The position numbers and the translations under genes were made by a program. This document shows positions 1-9,101 of a stretch of 64,000 nt of DNA, in pieces; the first letter of the stretch is position 1; each line of letters begins with the position of its first letter. The notes under the pieces are model-generated. The model was given only the letters and a program-made list of their open reading frames with translations, searched no databases and was not told where the DNA came from. Origin of the DNA: Alkanindiges hydrocarboniclasticus (GTDB taxonomy: Bacteria > Pseudomonadota > Gammaproteobacteria > Pseudomonadales > Moraxellaceae); NCBI RefSeq assembly GCF_001982605.1, contig NZ_MLCN01000006.1:1-64000 (forward strand), written 5' to 3'.

Positions 1-282
1 CCGGGTGGGAGTGGGCCATTTTAGATGACAGTCAATACCAATCAGGCCGTTGGCAATATGCAGCGTTTCAGTCCATAGCTTCATGGTAATGGACGCTGTT
101 TGCCAGCCACTGGCTGCCAGACCATTAAACAGGGTGTCCTTGGCCAGCTCATCATCCAGATGAAACGGTTGGGGATCATATTCCCCTGCAAATTCCAGTA
201 GTTGATCTTTTTCCAGTGTATAGGCAGGACTGGTAAATCGGTCGCCAATGTTTAAATCATCCAGATACAATGGAGCAGTCAT
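1..282 (-). CDS. MaoC-like (R)-hydratase domain protein, 3' end beyond the window
   Basis: The first 94 codons are present, and the gene runs off the left edge. The start ATG is at 282. The protein begins MTAPLYLDDLNIGDRFTSP and continues with a DPQPFHLDD segment followed by a GLAASGW segment. This is the hot-dog fold signature of MaoC/(R)-specific enoyl-CoA hydratase-like proteins, where the Asp and His of the D-x-x-P-x-H motif are the catalytic pair. Such proteins hydrate 2-enoyl-CoA and often feed polyester or fatty acid metabolism; the exact substrate cannot be told from this fragment. It lies downstream of the zinc alcohol dehydrogenase on the same strand but is separated from it by a terminator. 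Confidence 0.75.
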   Translation of the reverse strand, partial: MTAPLYLDDLNIGDRFTSPAYTLEKDQLLEFAGEYDPQPFHLDDELAKDTLFNGLAASGWQTASITMKLWTETLHIANGLIGIDCHLKWPTPTR

Positions 283-451
283 GCAGCTATCCTCATCACT
301 AAGGTTAAATGTTAGTGTTAAATTGTTTGGTGCCAAAAATTAATTATTTAATGATTTGGTGTGGTTGTCCATGCATAAAACTTTACCCTTTAGTCGATAA
401 GCAGTTTGGTTAATACTCATTTTGCGATATGCCATTGCGACAGGAGGGGAT

Positions 452-489
452 AAAAAAATAGTCATCCTAAAATGCAGATAGGATGACTA
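452..489 (-). terminator. Rho-independent terminator of the zinc alcohol dehydrogenase
   Basis: On the minus strand an 11-bp perfect stem (TAGTCATCCTA / TAGGATGACTA, 9-base loop) is followed by seven T. It lies about 75 bases after the dehydrogenase stop. Confidence 0.85.
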
Positions 490-563
490 CGTGAGTAAAG
501 CGACTTAAATCAAGTACAATAAAATGACTTGGCTACTGATTTTTTTAACGCTATAAAAGTTAA

Positions 564-1727
564 TCAGGGTGTCAGGATCACCTTGCGGCATTCCTGCTCA
601 CGCTGCTCAAAAATACGATAACCTTCAGCGGCATCTTCCAGCTTCATGCGATGGGTAATGATAATTTCCGGATTCAGGTCGCCATTTTCAATGTGTTCGA
701 GCAACTCTGGCAGGAAGTGATGCACATGGGTCTGGCCCATTTTAAAGGTCAGGCCCTTGTCAAATGCATCACCAAACAGGAAACCATGAATTGGCCCGGC
801 ATACACACCCGGTACACTGACTACACCACCACGGCGTACCGCAGCAATACATTGACGCAGTGCAGCGCCACTGGAACCTTCAATTTTCAGGTTGGTAAGT
901 ACCGTTTCTATCATGCTGCCCTTGGCTTCAAAACCAATGGCATCAATCACTGCATCTACGCCTCGCTGGCCTGCCGTATTGCCAATAATAAATTCAGCAG
1001 CATCCACGCGATCAAAATTTACCGGAATAGCACCATAGGTTTCACGGGCATAATTCAGGCGGTATTCGTGGTGATCCACCATAAAAATCTGTTCTGCACC
1101 CAGCAAACGCGCGCAAGCTGCTGCCATTAATCCTACGGGACCAGCCCCGTAAATGGCCACACTGGAGCCTTTTTTAACTTGTGCATTCACTACCGCTTGC
1201 CAGCCTGTGGGCAAAATATCGGTAAGGAATAATACTTTTTCATCCGGCAGGGAACCGGGAACCTTAAATGGCCCGACATTGCCTTTAGGGACGCGTACAT
1301 ATTCTGCCTGACCGCCGGGCACGCCACCATACAAGTGACTATAGCCAAACAGGGCTGCACCGGGTGGAATCTGTTTCTTGTTTAAAATGGCACCACGGTC
1401 AGGGTTAGTATTTTCACAGGCGGCTGTCAGGTCATGTTCGCAGAAGAAACAGTGACCACACGCAATTACAAATGGAATAATAACGCGGTCACCTTTTTTC
1501 ACTTCAGTAACAGCCGGGCCAACTTCTTCCACAATGCCCATAAATTCATGGCCAAAAATATCACCATGCTTGGTGGCTGGAATCTTGCCGCGATAAAGGT
1601 GTAAATCAGAGCCACAAATAGCCGTTGCAGTGACCCGCAGGATCACGTCATCCGGTTCCTGAATCACCGGATCGGGTACGGATTCTACTCGAACATCCTT
1701 GGCACCATGGTAAGTTAATGCACGCAT
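564..1727 (-). CDS. Zinc-dependent alcohol/formaldehyde dehydrogenase-like protein (MDR family)
   Basis: A 387-residue medium-chain dehydrogenase. The chosen start (MRALTYHG) has GAGG six bases upstream; an upstream extension to 1871 has no ribosome site. Catalytic zinc residues are visible as Cys38 (CGSDLH) and the GHE motif at His60-Glu61. Structural zinc cysteines are at 90, 93, 96 and 104. A Rossmann [11 protein letters not shown] motif binds NAD(P). The long insertion and overall length resemble the glutathione-independent formaldehyde dehydrogenase/threonine dehydrogenase-like group, which oxidises alcohols or aldehydes in the cytosol. The real substrate cannot be assigned. It appears to be a single-gene unit with its own terminator, and a palindrome at 1866-1879 upstream could be an operator. 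Confidence 0.85.
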   Translation of the reverse strand: MRALTYHGAKDVRVESVPDPVIQEPDDVILRVTATAICGSDLHLYRGKIPATKHGDIFGHEFMGIVEEVGPAVTEVKKGDRVIIPFVIACGHCFFCEHDLTAACENTNPDRGAILNKKQIPPGAALFGYSHLYGGVPGGQAEYVRVPKGNVGPFKVPGSLPDEKVLFLTDILPTGWQAVVNAQVKKGSSVAIYGAGPVGLMAAACARLLGAEQIFMVDHHEYRLNYARETYGAIPVNFDRVDAAEFIIGNTAGQRGVDAVIDAIGFEAKGSMIETVLTNLKIEGSSGAALRQCIAAVRRGGVVSVPGVYAGPIHGFLFGDAFDKGLTFKMGQTHVHHFLPELLEHIENGDLNPEIIITHRMKLEDAAEGYRIFEQREQECRKVILTP

Positions 1728-2125
1728 TGTTATATCCTCAAGCCTTGAAAAGATAAGCTGAAATAAACAGGACTTATTGTCATTTACAAAATACCGGGCT
1801 TCTAGATTGAAAACAGCTAAAAGCTTGGTCTGCATAATCAGGTCTGTAAAAAACGTCCATCCATACTGCAACGTTGCAGCTTAACCCTCAATTCAGGTTG
1901 AGTATTAAAAGCACTACAGGGATAGTAGTTAGCGTTGGTTTATACACGCTTAAGGTTAAAATTTATGCAAATCAGTAAATGAAACCAGCTATTTTAAACA
2001 GCGTTTCAGTTCTTTTTGCCAATAACTATGGCAATAGAAGCCAGCAAAAAACTGGCAGTGTGCTGCCAATGGCAGGCTTTTCTGCTATGATTGCCGCCTT
2101 ATTTTTTCCTAACACTTAGAGGCAG
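1728..2125. other. Divergent intergenic region between the dehydrogenase and lysS
   Basis: This holds the promoters of two divergent genes. A perfect 14-bp palindrome (CTGCAACGTTGCAG) at 1866-1879 is a candidate operator for the dehydrogenase. An extended -10 (TGCTATGAT) at 2083-2091 is the best lysS promoter candidate, without a good -35. No further gene is seen. Confidence 0.5.
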
Positions 2126-3679
2126 ATGATGACGCAGTCAGGTCAGCACAATTCAGGTCAAGTCACGTCGGATCAAAACACCAACGATCAGCAAATTTCT
2201 GAAAACGACTTAATTGCGCAGCGTCATGCCAAGCTGAATGCCATTGTAGAAAAGGCCAAGCAAACAGGCAGTAATGCATGGCCTAATCATTTCAAGCGCG
2301 AGCATTATGCCGGTGACTTGCAGGAACAATACAAGGACAGCAGCAAGGAAGACCTTGCAGCGACTTCGGTTTTGGTCACTGTTGCTGGTCGCCTGATGCT
2401 AAACCGTGGTTCGTTCATGGTGATTCAGGACATGACGGGTCGCATCCAGCTTTATGTAAACCGTAAAGTATTATCGGCTGATGAACTCGAACTGATCAAG
2501 CAAATGGATCTGGGCGACATTATTGCAGCCAAAGGTACACTGGCGCGTTCCGGCAAGGGTGATTTGTATGTGGACTTGACCAGCATTGAACTGCTCACCA
2601 AATCCCTGCGTCCATTACCTGACAAGTTTCATGGTTTAAATGATACCGAAGTCAAATATCGCAAGCGTTACCTTGATCTGATTACCAATGAAGATACCCG
2701 TCGTACCTTTGAAATTCGGGCCAAGGTCATTGCTGGTATCCGTGAATACCTGATTGGCGAGCGCTTCATGGAAGTTGAAACGCCCATGATGCATGTAATC
2801 CCCGGTGGGGCGGCCGCGCGGCCGTTTGTCACGCATCACAATGCGCTGGATATGGAGCTGTATCTGCGTATTGCCCCAGAGCTTTATTTAAAGCGCTTAG
2901 TCGTTGGCGGTTTTGAGCGGGTGTTTGAGATTAACCGCAATTTCCGTAATGAAGGCGTGTCAACACGGCATAACCCTGAATTTACCATGATTGAGTTCTA
3001 TCAGGCTTATGCAGACTACAAAGACCTGATGCAACTCACTGAAAACATGCTGGAAAAACTGGCGCTTGATATTCTGGGCAGCACTGATGTGCCGTATCAG
3101 GGCGAAGTATTTAGCTTTAAAGGCCCTTATAAAAAGATTTCCATGGTGGATGCCATTTTGGAAAACAATCCTGAACTCACCCGTGACCAAGTCAATGACC
3201 GCGAGTTTCTGGCTGGCTTCGTGCAAAATACCCTAAAAGAGCAGGTTAAATCCGGTTTTGGTCTGGGCAAGCTGCAAACCATCGTGTTTGAAGAAACCGT
3301 AGAAACCAAACTGCGTCAGCCCACATTTATTACTGAATATCCGGCAGAAACCTCACCGCTGGCCCGTCGTAGCGATACCAATCCGCATGTGACCGACCGC
3401 TTTGAGTTCTTTATTGGTGGGCGCGAGCTGGCTAACGGCTTTAGCGAGTTAAATGACCCGATTGATCAGGCTGAGCGCTTTCAGGCGCAGGTGGCTGAAA
3501 AAGATGCGGGTGATGATGAAGCCATGCATTATGATGCCGACTTTGTTGAAGCGCTGGAATATGGTTTGCCACCGACAGCAGGGCAGGGCATCGGTATTGA
3601 CCGTCTGGTGATGCTGTTTGCCGATGCGGCCAGTATCCGAGATGTGATTTTATTCCCGCATATGAGACGCGAAAAGTAG
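2126..3679 (+). CDS. lysS: Lysyl-tRNA synthetase, class II
   Basis: A 517-residue class IIb synthetase that charges tRNA-Lys in the cytosol. An N-terminal Gln/Asn-rich tail of about 28 residues precedes the OB-fold anticodon-binding domain ([12 protein letters not shown]). Class II motif 1 lies around [18 protein letters not shown]. Motif 2 is [18 protein letters not shown], the [15 protein letters not shown] lysine-recognition segment follows, and motif 3 is [11 protein letters not shown]. Every hallmark residue is intact. AGAGGCAG precedes two adjacent ATG codons (2126 and 2129), and either could be used. It stands alone with its own terminator. Confidence 0.97.
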   Translation: MMTQSGQHNSGQVTSDQNTNDQQISENDLIAQRHAKLNAIVEKAKQTGSNAWPNHFKREHYAGDLQEQYKDSSKEDLAATSVLVTVAGRLMLNRGSFMVIQDMTGRIQLYVNRKVLSADELELIKQMDLGDIIAAKGTLARSGKGDLYVDLTSIELLTKSLRPLPDKFHGLNDTEVKYRKRYLDLITNEDTRRTFEIRAKVIAGIREYLIGERFMEVETPMMHVIPGGAAARPFVTHHNALDMELYLRIAPELYLKRLVVGGFERVFEINRNFRNEGVSTRHNPEFTMIEFYQAYADYKDLMQLTENMLEKLALDILGSTDVPYQGEVFSFKGPYKKISMVDAILENNPELTRDQVNDREFLAGFVQNTLKEQVKSGFGLGKLQTIVFEETVETKLRQPTFITEYPAETSPLARRSDTNPHVTDRFEFFIGGRELANGFSELNDPIDQAERFQAQVAEKDAGDDEAMHYDADFVEALEYGLPPTAGQGIGIDRLVMLFADAASIRDVILFPHMRREK

Positions 3680-3775
3680 AGCACCGCTCTACCGCGTCGC
3701 AAGACTGAGAGCTATGCCCGAAGTGCGCGAAAAAGAAGCTCAATAATTGTTGGGTATAGATTTTTGCTAGTCGAG

Positions 3776-3800
3776 AAAGCCTCTGTTTAGAGGCTTTTTT
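3776..3800 (+). terminator. Rho-independent terminator after lysS
   Basis: Stem AAAGCCTCT / AGAGGCTTT with a 4-base loop and a T-tract. It lies about 95 bases after the lysS stop. Confidence 0.85.
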
Positions 3801-3943
3801 ATGGCTAAATGTTTAGCCAATCGACCCATCTATTTTTAATTTTTAAAGATTTAGATTAAGTCGTAAAGGTTCATTATAGATTGACCCTACTGAGTTATTA
3901 TCATAGTGTAACCACATGCTTAGTTTACTAAGGAAAAAAAATA

Positions 3944-4678
3944 ATGCGTTTAACCTTAGTCACTCTAGCACTTGCCCCTGTTCTCTTTGGTCAAGGAAAA
4001 CGTGTCAAAAAAAACATGCTTCGTTTGCCTGAACCTGTAGGCGAAAGAGCTGGAATAGTTGGCACTGGTCAGCCACTACGACTATTAATACTCGGTGACT
4101 CAGCGGCAGCAGGCGTGGGGGTGGAAACGCAGCAGCAAGCCTTATCTGGACAACTGGTTCAACAGCTATCACAGCACTATCAGGTGCATTGGCGGCTTGA
4201 AGCCAGCACGGGACATACTTCAGAAGAAGTGATTGAGCGTATAAAATCACAAATTGAGCCGCAGCCTTATGATGTGGTGGTGACTTCTGTTGGGGTGAAT
4301 GATGTAACGCGATTAGTATCACCCAAAAAATGGATTGGCTTACAACAGCAATTACTGCAACAGATTAGGCACAAATTCCAACCGAAATTAATCCTGCTGA
4401 CTAGTGTGCCACCCATGCATTTGTTTTCTGCGTTGCCGCAGCCGTTGCGCTGGCATTTGGGAAGTTATGTGCAAGCAATGAATAAGGCATTGGCTGAGTT
4501 ATTAAAGGCTAATCCTGAATGTGTACAAATCACTCTGCCGCTTGAACAAGGGCAGGGTGATATTCCTTTAGCCAATGACGGTTTTCATCCCAGTGCTGAG
4601 GTTTATCAGGCATGGGCGACGTTGCTGGCGGGGGTTGTTGGAGGATGGATAGGGGATTTTAAAGTAACACCGAGTTAG
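3944..4678 (+). CDS. SGNH/GDSL-type hydrolase
   Basis: A 244-residue SGNH hydrolase, probably an esterase or acyl hydrolase. Block I is GDSAAAG at residues 51-57 (nucleophile Ser53), block III is the GVNDVT segment near residue 117, and block V is DGFHPS near 218, supplying Asp and His. The short N-terminus looks hydrophobic (MRLTLVTLALAPVLFG), which could be a membrane anchor or weak signal; no lipobox is present. AAGGA lies eight bases before the ATG. The substrate is unknown. Confidence 0.85.
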   Translation: MRLTLVTLALAPVLFGQGKRVKKNMLRLPEPVGERAGIVGTGQPLRLLILGDSAAAGVGVETQQQALSGQLVQQLSQHYQVHWRLEASTGHTSEEVIERIKSQIEPQPYDVVVTSVGVNDVTRLVSPKKWIGLQQQLLQQIRHKFQPKLILLTSVPPMHLFSALPQPLRWHLGSYVQAMNKALAELLKANPECVQITLPLEQGQGDIPLANDGFHPSAEVYQAWATLLAGVVGGWIGDFKVTPS

Positions 4679-4688
4679 GCTGCTATTC

Positions 4689-5288
4689 TCATTTCTGATT
4701 AATCATCACCTCGTGAAGAGCGTTTTTAAGCCTTTCGATGGATTTCGGGTTAATCATTTCAGACAGTGGTCGCTTAACGTCAGCATAAGGTATGACTTTC
4801 CCATTTAACAGAATCAAATTTCCGTCCTTGTAGCTTGCAAGTGCTGAGCCGCAAGAAGTGTTAAATACAAATCCACTACCGTGTCCATCTGATGAGCCAT
4901 AATTTTCAGGGATGGCAAACCATTCGCTGCCTACTGGAAATTGAGTACCGTTAATGCCGTCAAATATTACGAACACGTCTTGAATGCTCTTCTCGGGTAT
5001 TCCGAACATATCTCCTACTGCTGATTCGAGATCGAAAAAAATTTCCTTTGGTTCGAATAGAACTTGGCAAGATGTATGCTGAGTTGAGCAGGTGCTCTTG
5101 AGTACTTTCCCTAGAAATGGGAATCTGCTGTTGGCATTTAGATTAATATGGTCGCCAAAAAGACTCAAAAGTGATTGTTTTGCGTATTGTGTAAGCGATG
5201 GATCAATGCACTCATGTGCAAATGCTGTTTTACTGATGCTTTGCACAAGCAGTATCAATGAAATGACGCACGCTTTCGATGTTTTCAC
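4689..5288 (-). CDS. Secreted protein of unknown function
   Basis: I do not recognise the family. The reading frame is open to 5330. A GTG at 5288 gives a typical signal peptide (VKTSKACVISLILLVQS, then ISKTAFA before HEC), so I prefer that start; the longer form would put 14 residues ahead of it. The mature part contains at least six Cys (HECIDPS, STCSTQ, SCQVLF, NTSCGSAL), consistent with disulfides in the periplasm. The gene and its upstream region are more AT-rich than the neighbours, suggesting possible transfer. It is convergent with the SGNH hydrolase. Confidence 0.6.
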   Translation of the reverse strand: MKTSKACVISLILLVQSISKTAFAHECIDPSLTQYAKQSLLSLFGDHINLNANSRFPFLGKVLKSTCSTQHTSCQVLFEPKEIFFDLESAVGDMFGIPEKSIQDVFVIFDGINGTQFPVGSEWFAIPENYGSSDGHGSGFVFNTSCGSALASYKDGNLILLNGKVIPYADVKRPLSEMINPKSIERLKNALHEVMINQK

Positions 5289-5489
5289 GATAGAAACTTC
5301 TAATAATGGATTAACTAATAAACAACACACAGTAAAATTACTTCTCGTTCAGTGCTTAAATAATATGCTTTCAGAAATATATAATCTGATATTATTTAAA
5401 TGTCTGAGAGTTATGTTGTATGTTATGTAAAGCACACCCCGGCAATGTATACCACTTATACATTAGCCGAGTTCATCGACACCAGAGCT

Positions 5490-6551
5490 TTATTTAACAA
5501 TCAAATAAACCGTCACTTCTTCACGGTCATGGTACAACTGGCGAAATTGCAGTCGTTCAATTTTTTTGCCTGCCTGTTTTAAACGTTCTTCAATAATCTC
5601 GCGGCAGTATTCCACTTCATCCAGCCGGGTTTTCATAGGCAGTTTTAAGTTAAACATCGCACGCTGCGCATCGCCATCCGCCAGCCAGTCGGCCATCAAT
5701 TGCGCCACACGAGCTGGTTTTTCCACCATGTCACACACCAGCCAGTGCACCGGACGCGGTGGACGATAGACAAAGCCATCGGCTTTGATGTGCTCAACCT
5801 GTCCCGTTTCCATGATTTTTTCATTCATGGCACCATTATCAATTGCAATCACCTGCAAGCCATGTTTGACCAGTTGATACGTCCAGCCACCGGGGCAAGC
5901 GCCCAGATCCACCGCTGTTAAGCCTTCACGCAACCATTCGGTCTGTTCTTCCTTGTCCATAAAATAGGCAAAGGCTTCGGCCAGCTTTAGGGTAGAGCGA
6001 CTCGGGGCATCCTGCGGCATTTTCAGGCGTGGAATACCCATTGGCCATTTCAGGGTTTCACCGGGTTCGCTAATGCCAAGCCATGCTGCTGTGCCATCAA
6101 TAAACACCAGATGCGCGCGCTGAGAGGCTTCACGGTTTAAAATATTGGCTTTGCCAGCCGCAGACAGCAGTGGTTTTTGCAGGCGATGAAACAAATCCGC
6201 CATGCTGTTGCCATCATTGGTGTCGGTATTATCAAAATAAATCGCGCTGTAAGACTGGCCTTCAAGTGCACTTAATATCGGCGTAATGCGGTCTTTATTA
6301 TCAAAATAAACCGGTGTTTTACTAATCAGCTTAACCACTTGGCGTGCAAAAATAAGTTCGGAGGTTTTGGGAAATTGTTTGGCCTGACCAAACCAGATGA
6401 CCTGACCGCCCAGTTTTTCAAATTTGACATAGCCATCTGCGCCACGTTCGCCAAACCAGCGTTCAAGCTCGCTACTGCACTCGCGCTCAAAGCCAATGCG
6501 GCACAGTGCCAGTACGCCAACTATGGCCGGAGTTTTAGAGGAATATGACAT
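5490..6551 (-). CDS. rlmM: 23S rRNA C2498 2'-O-methyltransferase RlmM
   Basis: A 353-residue protein, close to the E. coli RlmM length of 366. An N-terminal THUMP-like region is followed by a Rossmann methyltransferase whose SAM motif is DLGACPGGWTYQL, and WLVCDMVEKPARV supplies the catalytic Asp/Lys region. It methylates C2498 of 23S rRNA. The ATG at 6551 is preferred over an upstream in-frame TTG at 6566. A TATAAT on the minus strand (6586-6591) upstream is a probable -10. Confidence 0.93.
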   Translation of the reverse strand: MSYSSKTPAIVGVLALCRIGFERECSSELERWFGERGADGYVKFEKLGGQVIWFGQAKQFPKTSELIFARQVVKLISKTPVYFDNKDRITPILSALEGQSYSAIYFDNTDTNDGNSMADLFHRLQKPLLSAAGKANILNREASQRAHLVFIDGTAAWLGISEPGETLKWPMGIPRLKMPQDAPSRSTLKLAEAFAYFMDKEEQTEWLREGLTAVDLGACPGGWTYQLVKHGLQVIAIDNGAMNEKIMETGQVEHIKADGFVYRPPRPVHWLVCDMVEKPARVAQLMADWLADGDAQRAMFNLKLPMKTRLDEVEYCREIIEERLKQAGKKIERLQFRQLYHDREEVTVYLIVK

Positions 6552-6585
6552 AACAGTGCTTGGCAATACAAAAAATAGACCTACT

Positions 6586-6591
6586 ATTATA
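6586..6591 (-). promoter_or_regulatory. Probable -10 element of rlmM
   Basis: A perfect TATAAT on the minus strand lies 35 bases before the rlmM ATG. No convincing -35 hexamer sits at the expected distance. Confidence 0.4.
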
Positions 6592-6833
6592 GGCGGCTTT
6601 TACCGTTGATAGGACGTTTAGCCATTTTAATTTTTCAGACGCTGTTTTGCGCTAAAACAGCCAATTGAGGCGTTGATAAACAAGTAATTTTTTAAGACAA
6701 ATTTAAGAAAAATAGGAATATCTAATTATTTTTGCTGGAATTTTACTAAAAGCTTACAGCAAGCCTACATCGAATTGAGAATCGTTTGCTACGGTTAGGG
6801 GGTATTTGATCAATGACAGTTAAGGAGCAGGCC

Positions 6834-7526
6834 GTGTCGGTTTATTTTCGTTCTTTGGGTATTTCCGCACTCATTGTGTCCAGCTTGGGGATGGCAAGTG
6901 CTGCCTTTGCCGAGTTTAAGCAGGCACCATTACCTTATTCGTCAGATGCGCTGGAGCCATCCATTGATAAGCAAACCATGGAAATTCACTATGGCAAGCA
7001 TCACAAGGGCTACGTCGATAACCTGAACAAGGAAATCAAGAATTATCCCGCACTGGACAAAATGAGTATTGAGCAGGTACAGGCACAAATTTCCAAATAC
7101 AACACTGCCGTGCGCAACAATGCAGGTGGCCATTATAACCACAGTTTTTTCTGGGAAAGTTTAAGCCCTAAAGCCAAAGCCGGTAAGCCAAGTGCCGCCT
7201 TGCTAAAACAAATTAAGGCTGACTTTGGCTCGTTAGAAGCTTTTGAGCAAAAGTTTAATGAGGCCGCAACCAGCCGGTTTGGTTCTGGCTGGGCTTGGCT
7301 GATCATGACACCTGATCATAAACTGGCAGTGACTTCTACACCCAATCAGGATAATCCATTAATGGATGTTGTGGAAACCAAAGGCCAGCCTTTACTGGGT
7401 CTGGATGTTTGGGAGCATGCCTATTACCTGAAATATCAGAACAAGCGTGCCGACTACACCAAGGCATTCTGGAATGTAGTGAACTGGAATACAGTAAACC
7501 AGCGCTTTGAGGCAGCAATGAAGTAG
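6834..7526 (+). CDS. Exported superoxide dismutase, Mn-type signatures
   Basis: The start is the GTG at 6834, six bases after AAGGAG; an upstream ATG at 6813 has no ribosome site and would bury that Shine-Dalgarno. The N-terminus is a signal peptide (VYFRSLGISALIVSSLGMASAAFA) with cleavage before EFKQAP, so the enzyme should be periplasmic. Mature features are the HYGKHHKGYV helix, GGHYNHSFFW, SGWAWLI and LDVWEHAYYLKYQNKR metal-binding segments. The GGH motif and the Gln in PNQDNPL are positions that in this family usually mark Mn-type rather than Fe-type enzymes. It dismutates superoxide to peroxide and oxygen. A weak Fur-like sequence lies upstream. Confidence 0.9.
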   Translation: MSVYFRSLGISALIVSSLGMASAAFAEFKQAPLPYSSDALEPSIDKQTMEIHYGKHHKGYVDNLNKEIKNYPALDKMSIEQVQAQISKYNTAVRNNAGGHYNHSFFWESLSPKAKAGKPSAALLKQIKADFGSLEAFEQKFNEAATSRFGSGWAWLIMTPDHKLAVTSTPNQDNPLMDVVETKGQPLLGLDVWEHAYYLKYQNKRADYTKAFWNVVNWNTVNQRFEAAMK

Positions 7527-7576
7527 CTATCAAATTTAAAGCTAGGGCTGAAAACAGCTTTTAGCTTTTGAAATAA

Positions 7577-7604
7577 AACCAGCTAAACTATGGCTGGTTT
7601 TTTT
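7577..7604 (+). terminator. Terminator between the superoxide dismutase and trmL
   Basis: Stem AACCAGC / GCTGGTT with a 9-base loop and a run of T that ends only five bases before the trmL ATG. Confidence 0.85.
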
Positions 7605-7609
7605 ATTGA

Positions 7610-8089
7610 ATGGGTTTAGCTGTGATCCATATTGTTTTATTTGAGCCGGAAATACCCAGTAATACCGGTAATATTATTCGCCTATGTGCCAATACGGGTG
7701 CCAAGCTGCATCTGGTTGAACCACTGGGCTTTGAACTTGAAGACAAAAAATTAAAACGGGCCGGGCTGGATTACCACGAGTGGGCACAACTTAAGATCTG
7801 GCCATCCTTGCAACCTTGTCTGGATGAGCTAAAAGCACTGGGAGTTGAAGCCATTTTCCCACTCACTACCAAAGGCCAGCATTCGCCATTTGACAGCAAC
7901 CTCAATCGTAACGTGGCCTTCCTGTTTGGGCCGGAGACCCGTGGCCTGCCAGAAGAAGTACGCATGAGCTTTCCCTTTGAGCATTGGTTGCGCTTGCCGA
8001 TGCAGCCTGAATCGCGTAGTCTGAATTTGTCTAACTCAGTGGCAGTGATGATCTATGAAGCATGGCGACAGCAGGGCTTTCAGCAATAG
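7610..8089 (+). CDS. trmL: tRNA (cytidine/uridine-34-2'-O)-methyltransferase TrmL
   Basis: A 159-residue SPOUT methyltransferase. Signature segments are FEPEIPSNTGNIIRLCANTGA, RAGLDYHEW, the knot loop FGPETRGLPEE and the C-terminal MQPESRSLNLSNSVAVMIYEAWRQ. It 2'-O-methylates the wobble base of tRNA-Leu. Neither the ATG at 7610 nor the in-frame GTG at 7622 has a clear ribosome site, and the terminator upstream leaves almost no room for a leader. It is the first of three overlapping genes (trmL, DCC-family, DoxX-like). Confidence 0.93.
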   Translation: MGLAVIHIVLFEPEIPSNTGNIIRLCANTGAKLHLVEPLGFELEDKKLKRAGLDYHEWAQLKIWPSLQPCLDELKALGVEAIFPLTTKGQHSPFDSNLNRNVAFLFGPETRGLPEEVRMSFPFEHWLRLPMQPESRSLNLSNSVAVMIYEAWRQQGFQQ

Positions 8090-8603
8090 GGTTTTCAGCA
8101 ATAAGCATGACGCGAGTAGGGGTTTTTATCGCAACGCACTAGGCAACTGGCAATTTCATAGTATCAGTCAACCTGCTTTACCGGACTTTATTCAGCCTGG
8201 CCATAAAATTGTCATGTTTGATGCGGTGTGCAAGCTATGCACCGGCTGGAGCCGGTTTTTGATCCGGCATGATGTGCTGGAAAAATTCAAGTTGTGCAGT
8301 GTGCAGTCGCCACAAGGACAGGCCATTTTAAAGTCGCTTGGCATGCCAACAGACCACTTTGACACCATGCTACTGATTGAAGGCCATCAGGTGTATGAGC
8401 GCAGTGATGCCCTGTTGCGCATCATGCAGCAATTGCCTTTTCCATTTAGTGTGCTGGCTGCCGGGCGCATTATTCCCAAGGCTTGGCGAGACTGGGCCTA
8501 TGATCAGGTGGCAAGCCGGCGCTATACATTATTCGGGCAGCATGCACAGTGCATGGCTCCTACGCTGCAAATCCGTAAACGGTTTTTAGACCATGCAATC
8601 TAG
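8055..8603 (+). CDS. DCC-family (DUF393) thiol-disulfide oxidoreductase-like protein
   Basis: A 182-residue protein whose core matches the DUF393/YuxK family: FDAVCKLCTGW with Asp56, Cys59 and Cys62 forming the D-x-x-C-x-x-C motif. The usual conserved segments follow (SALLRIMQQL-like, LAAGRIIPKAWRDWAYDQVASRRY). The family is thioredoxin-like and presumed redox-active. The start is uncertain: the first ATG overlaps trmL by 35 bases and adds about 50 residues ahead of the domain. It overlaps the next gene by 11 bases, indicating translational coupling. Confidence 0.8.
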   Translation: MKHGDSRAFSNRVFSNKHDASRGFYRNALGNWQFHSISQPALPDFIQPGHKIVMFDAVCKLCTGWSRFLIRHDVLEKFKLCSVQSPQGQAILKSLGMPTDHFDTMLLIEGHQVYERSDALLRIMQQLPFPFSVLAAGRIIPKAWRDWAYDQVASRRYTLFGQHAQCMAPTLQIRKRFLDHAI

Positions 8604-9006
8604 TACCTTAGCCCGTTTAGGTTTGGGTTTTTTATTTATCTATCAGGGACTCGTGCCCAAGCTGGTTTTTCTGGATAAAACTGAGCTATCTATTAATCAA
8701 CAGCATCTGGCGCTAATGCCTATGTCTATGCAAGGTTGGCTCAATTCTGAGCTGATAGCGCAAATGGCAGGTATGGGTGAAATCCTGCTCGGTTTGTTAA
8801 TTCTGGTTTTTTATAAAAAGAACTGGCCAGTCTGGCTGGCTTTTACTGCACTGGCTGTACTGCTGCTGGATATTATCGTGATCACGCCCGAGTTGCTAAC
8901 TGGCGCATTTAATCCGGTTATCAGTAATATTAGTGGCATGCTACTGGCGTGGATAGCATTGAAGGATAGAGGAGATTCCTGGAATATCACGTTAAGTCGT
9001 CAATAA
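8593..9006 (+). CDS. DoxX-like integral membrane protein
   Basis: A 137-residue protein with four hydrophobic segments (roughly 7-23, 56-73, 80-98 and 108-123). The order and short loops fit the DoxX-like/DUF4345 membrane family. Its start overlaps the end of the DCC-family gene; pairing of DCC and DoxX-like genes occurs widely and suggests a shared membrane redox role, but no function can be assigned. The unit ends at the hairpin at 9036. Confidence 0.7.
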   Translation: MQSSTLARLGLGFLFIYQGLVPKLVFLDKTELSINQQHLALMPMSMQGWLNSELIAQMAGMGEILLGLLILVFYKKNWPVWLAFTALAVLLLDIIVITPELLTGAFNPVISNISGMLLAWIALKDRGDSWNITLSRQ

Positions 9007-9035
9007 TAGCTAAGCGCTAAAATAAGCTTGCCAAT

Positions 9036-9069
9036 AAAAAATCCCGCACTCGTGAATACGGGATTTTTA
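9036..9069. terminator. Bidirectional terminator between convergent genes
   Basis: Stem AAATCCCG / CGGGATTT with A-runs on one side and T-runs on the other. It serves the DoxX-like gene and the DUF4394 gene. Confidence 0.85.
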
Positions 9070-9101
9070 TGTTTTAAAAAGAATAACTGCTTTAAAAAGG
9101 C

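Noticed and set aside
651-1130. Open reading frame on the plus strand inside the zinc dehydrogenase gene
   Set aside because: It is antisense to a well-supported gene, has no family match and no ribosome site.
3680-3770. Possible tRNA or small RNA after lysS
   Set aside because: No T-loop GTTC motif, no acceptor-stem pairing; only a short AGAGC repeat.
5092-5582. Two plus-strand frames near 5.1-5.6 kb
   Set aside because: Both overlap better-supported genes or AT-rich spacer, and neither has a ribosome site or recognised domain.
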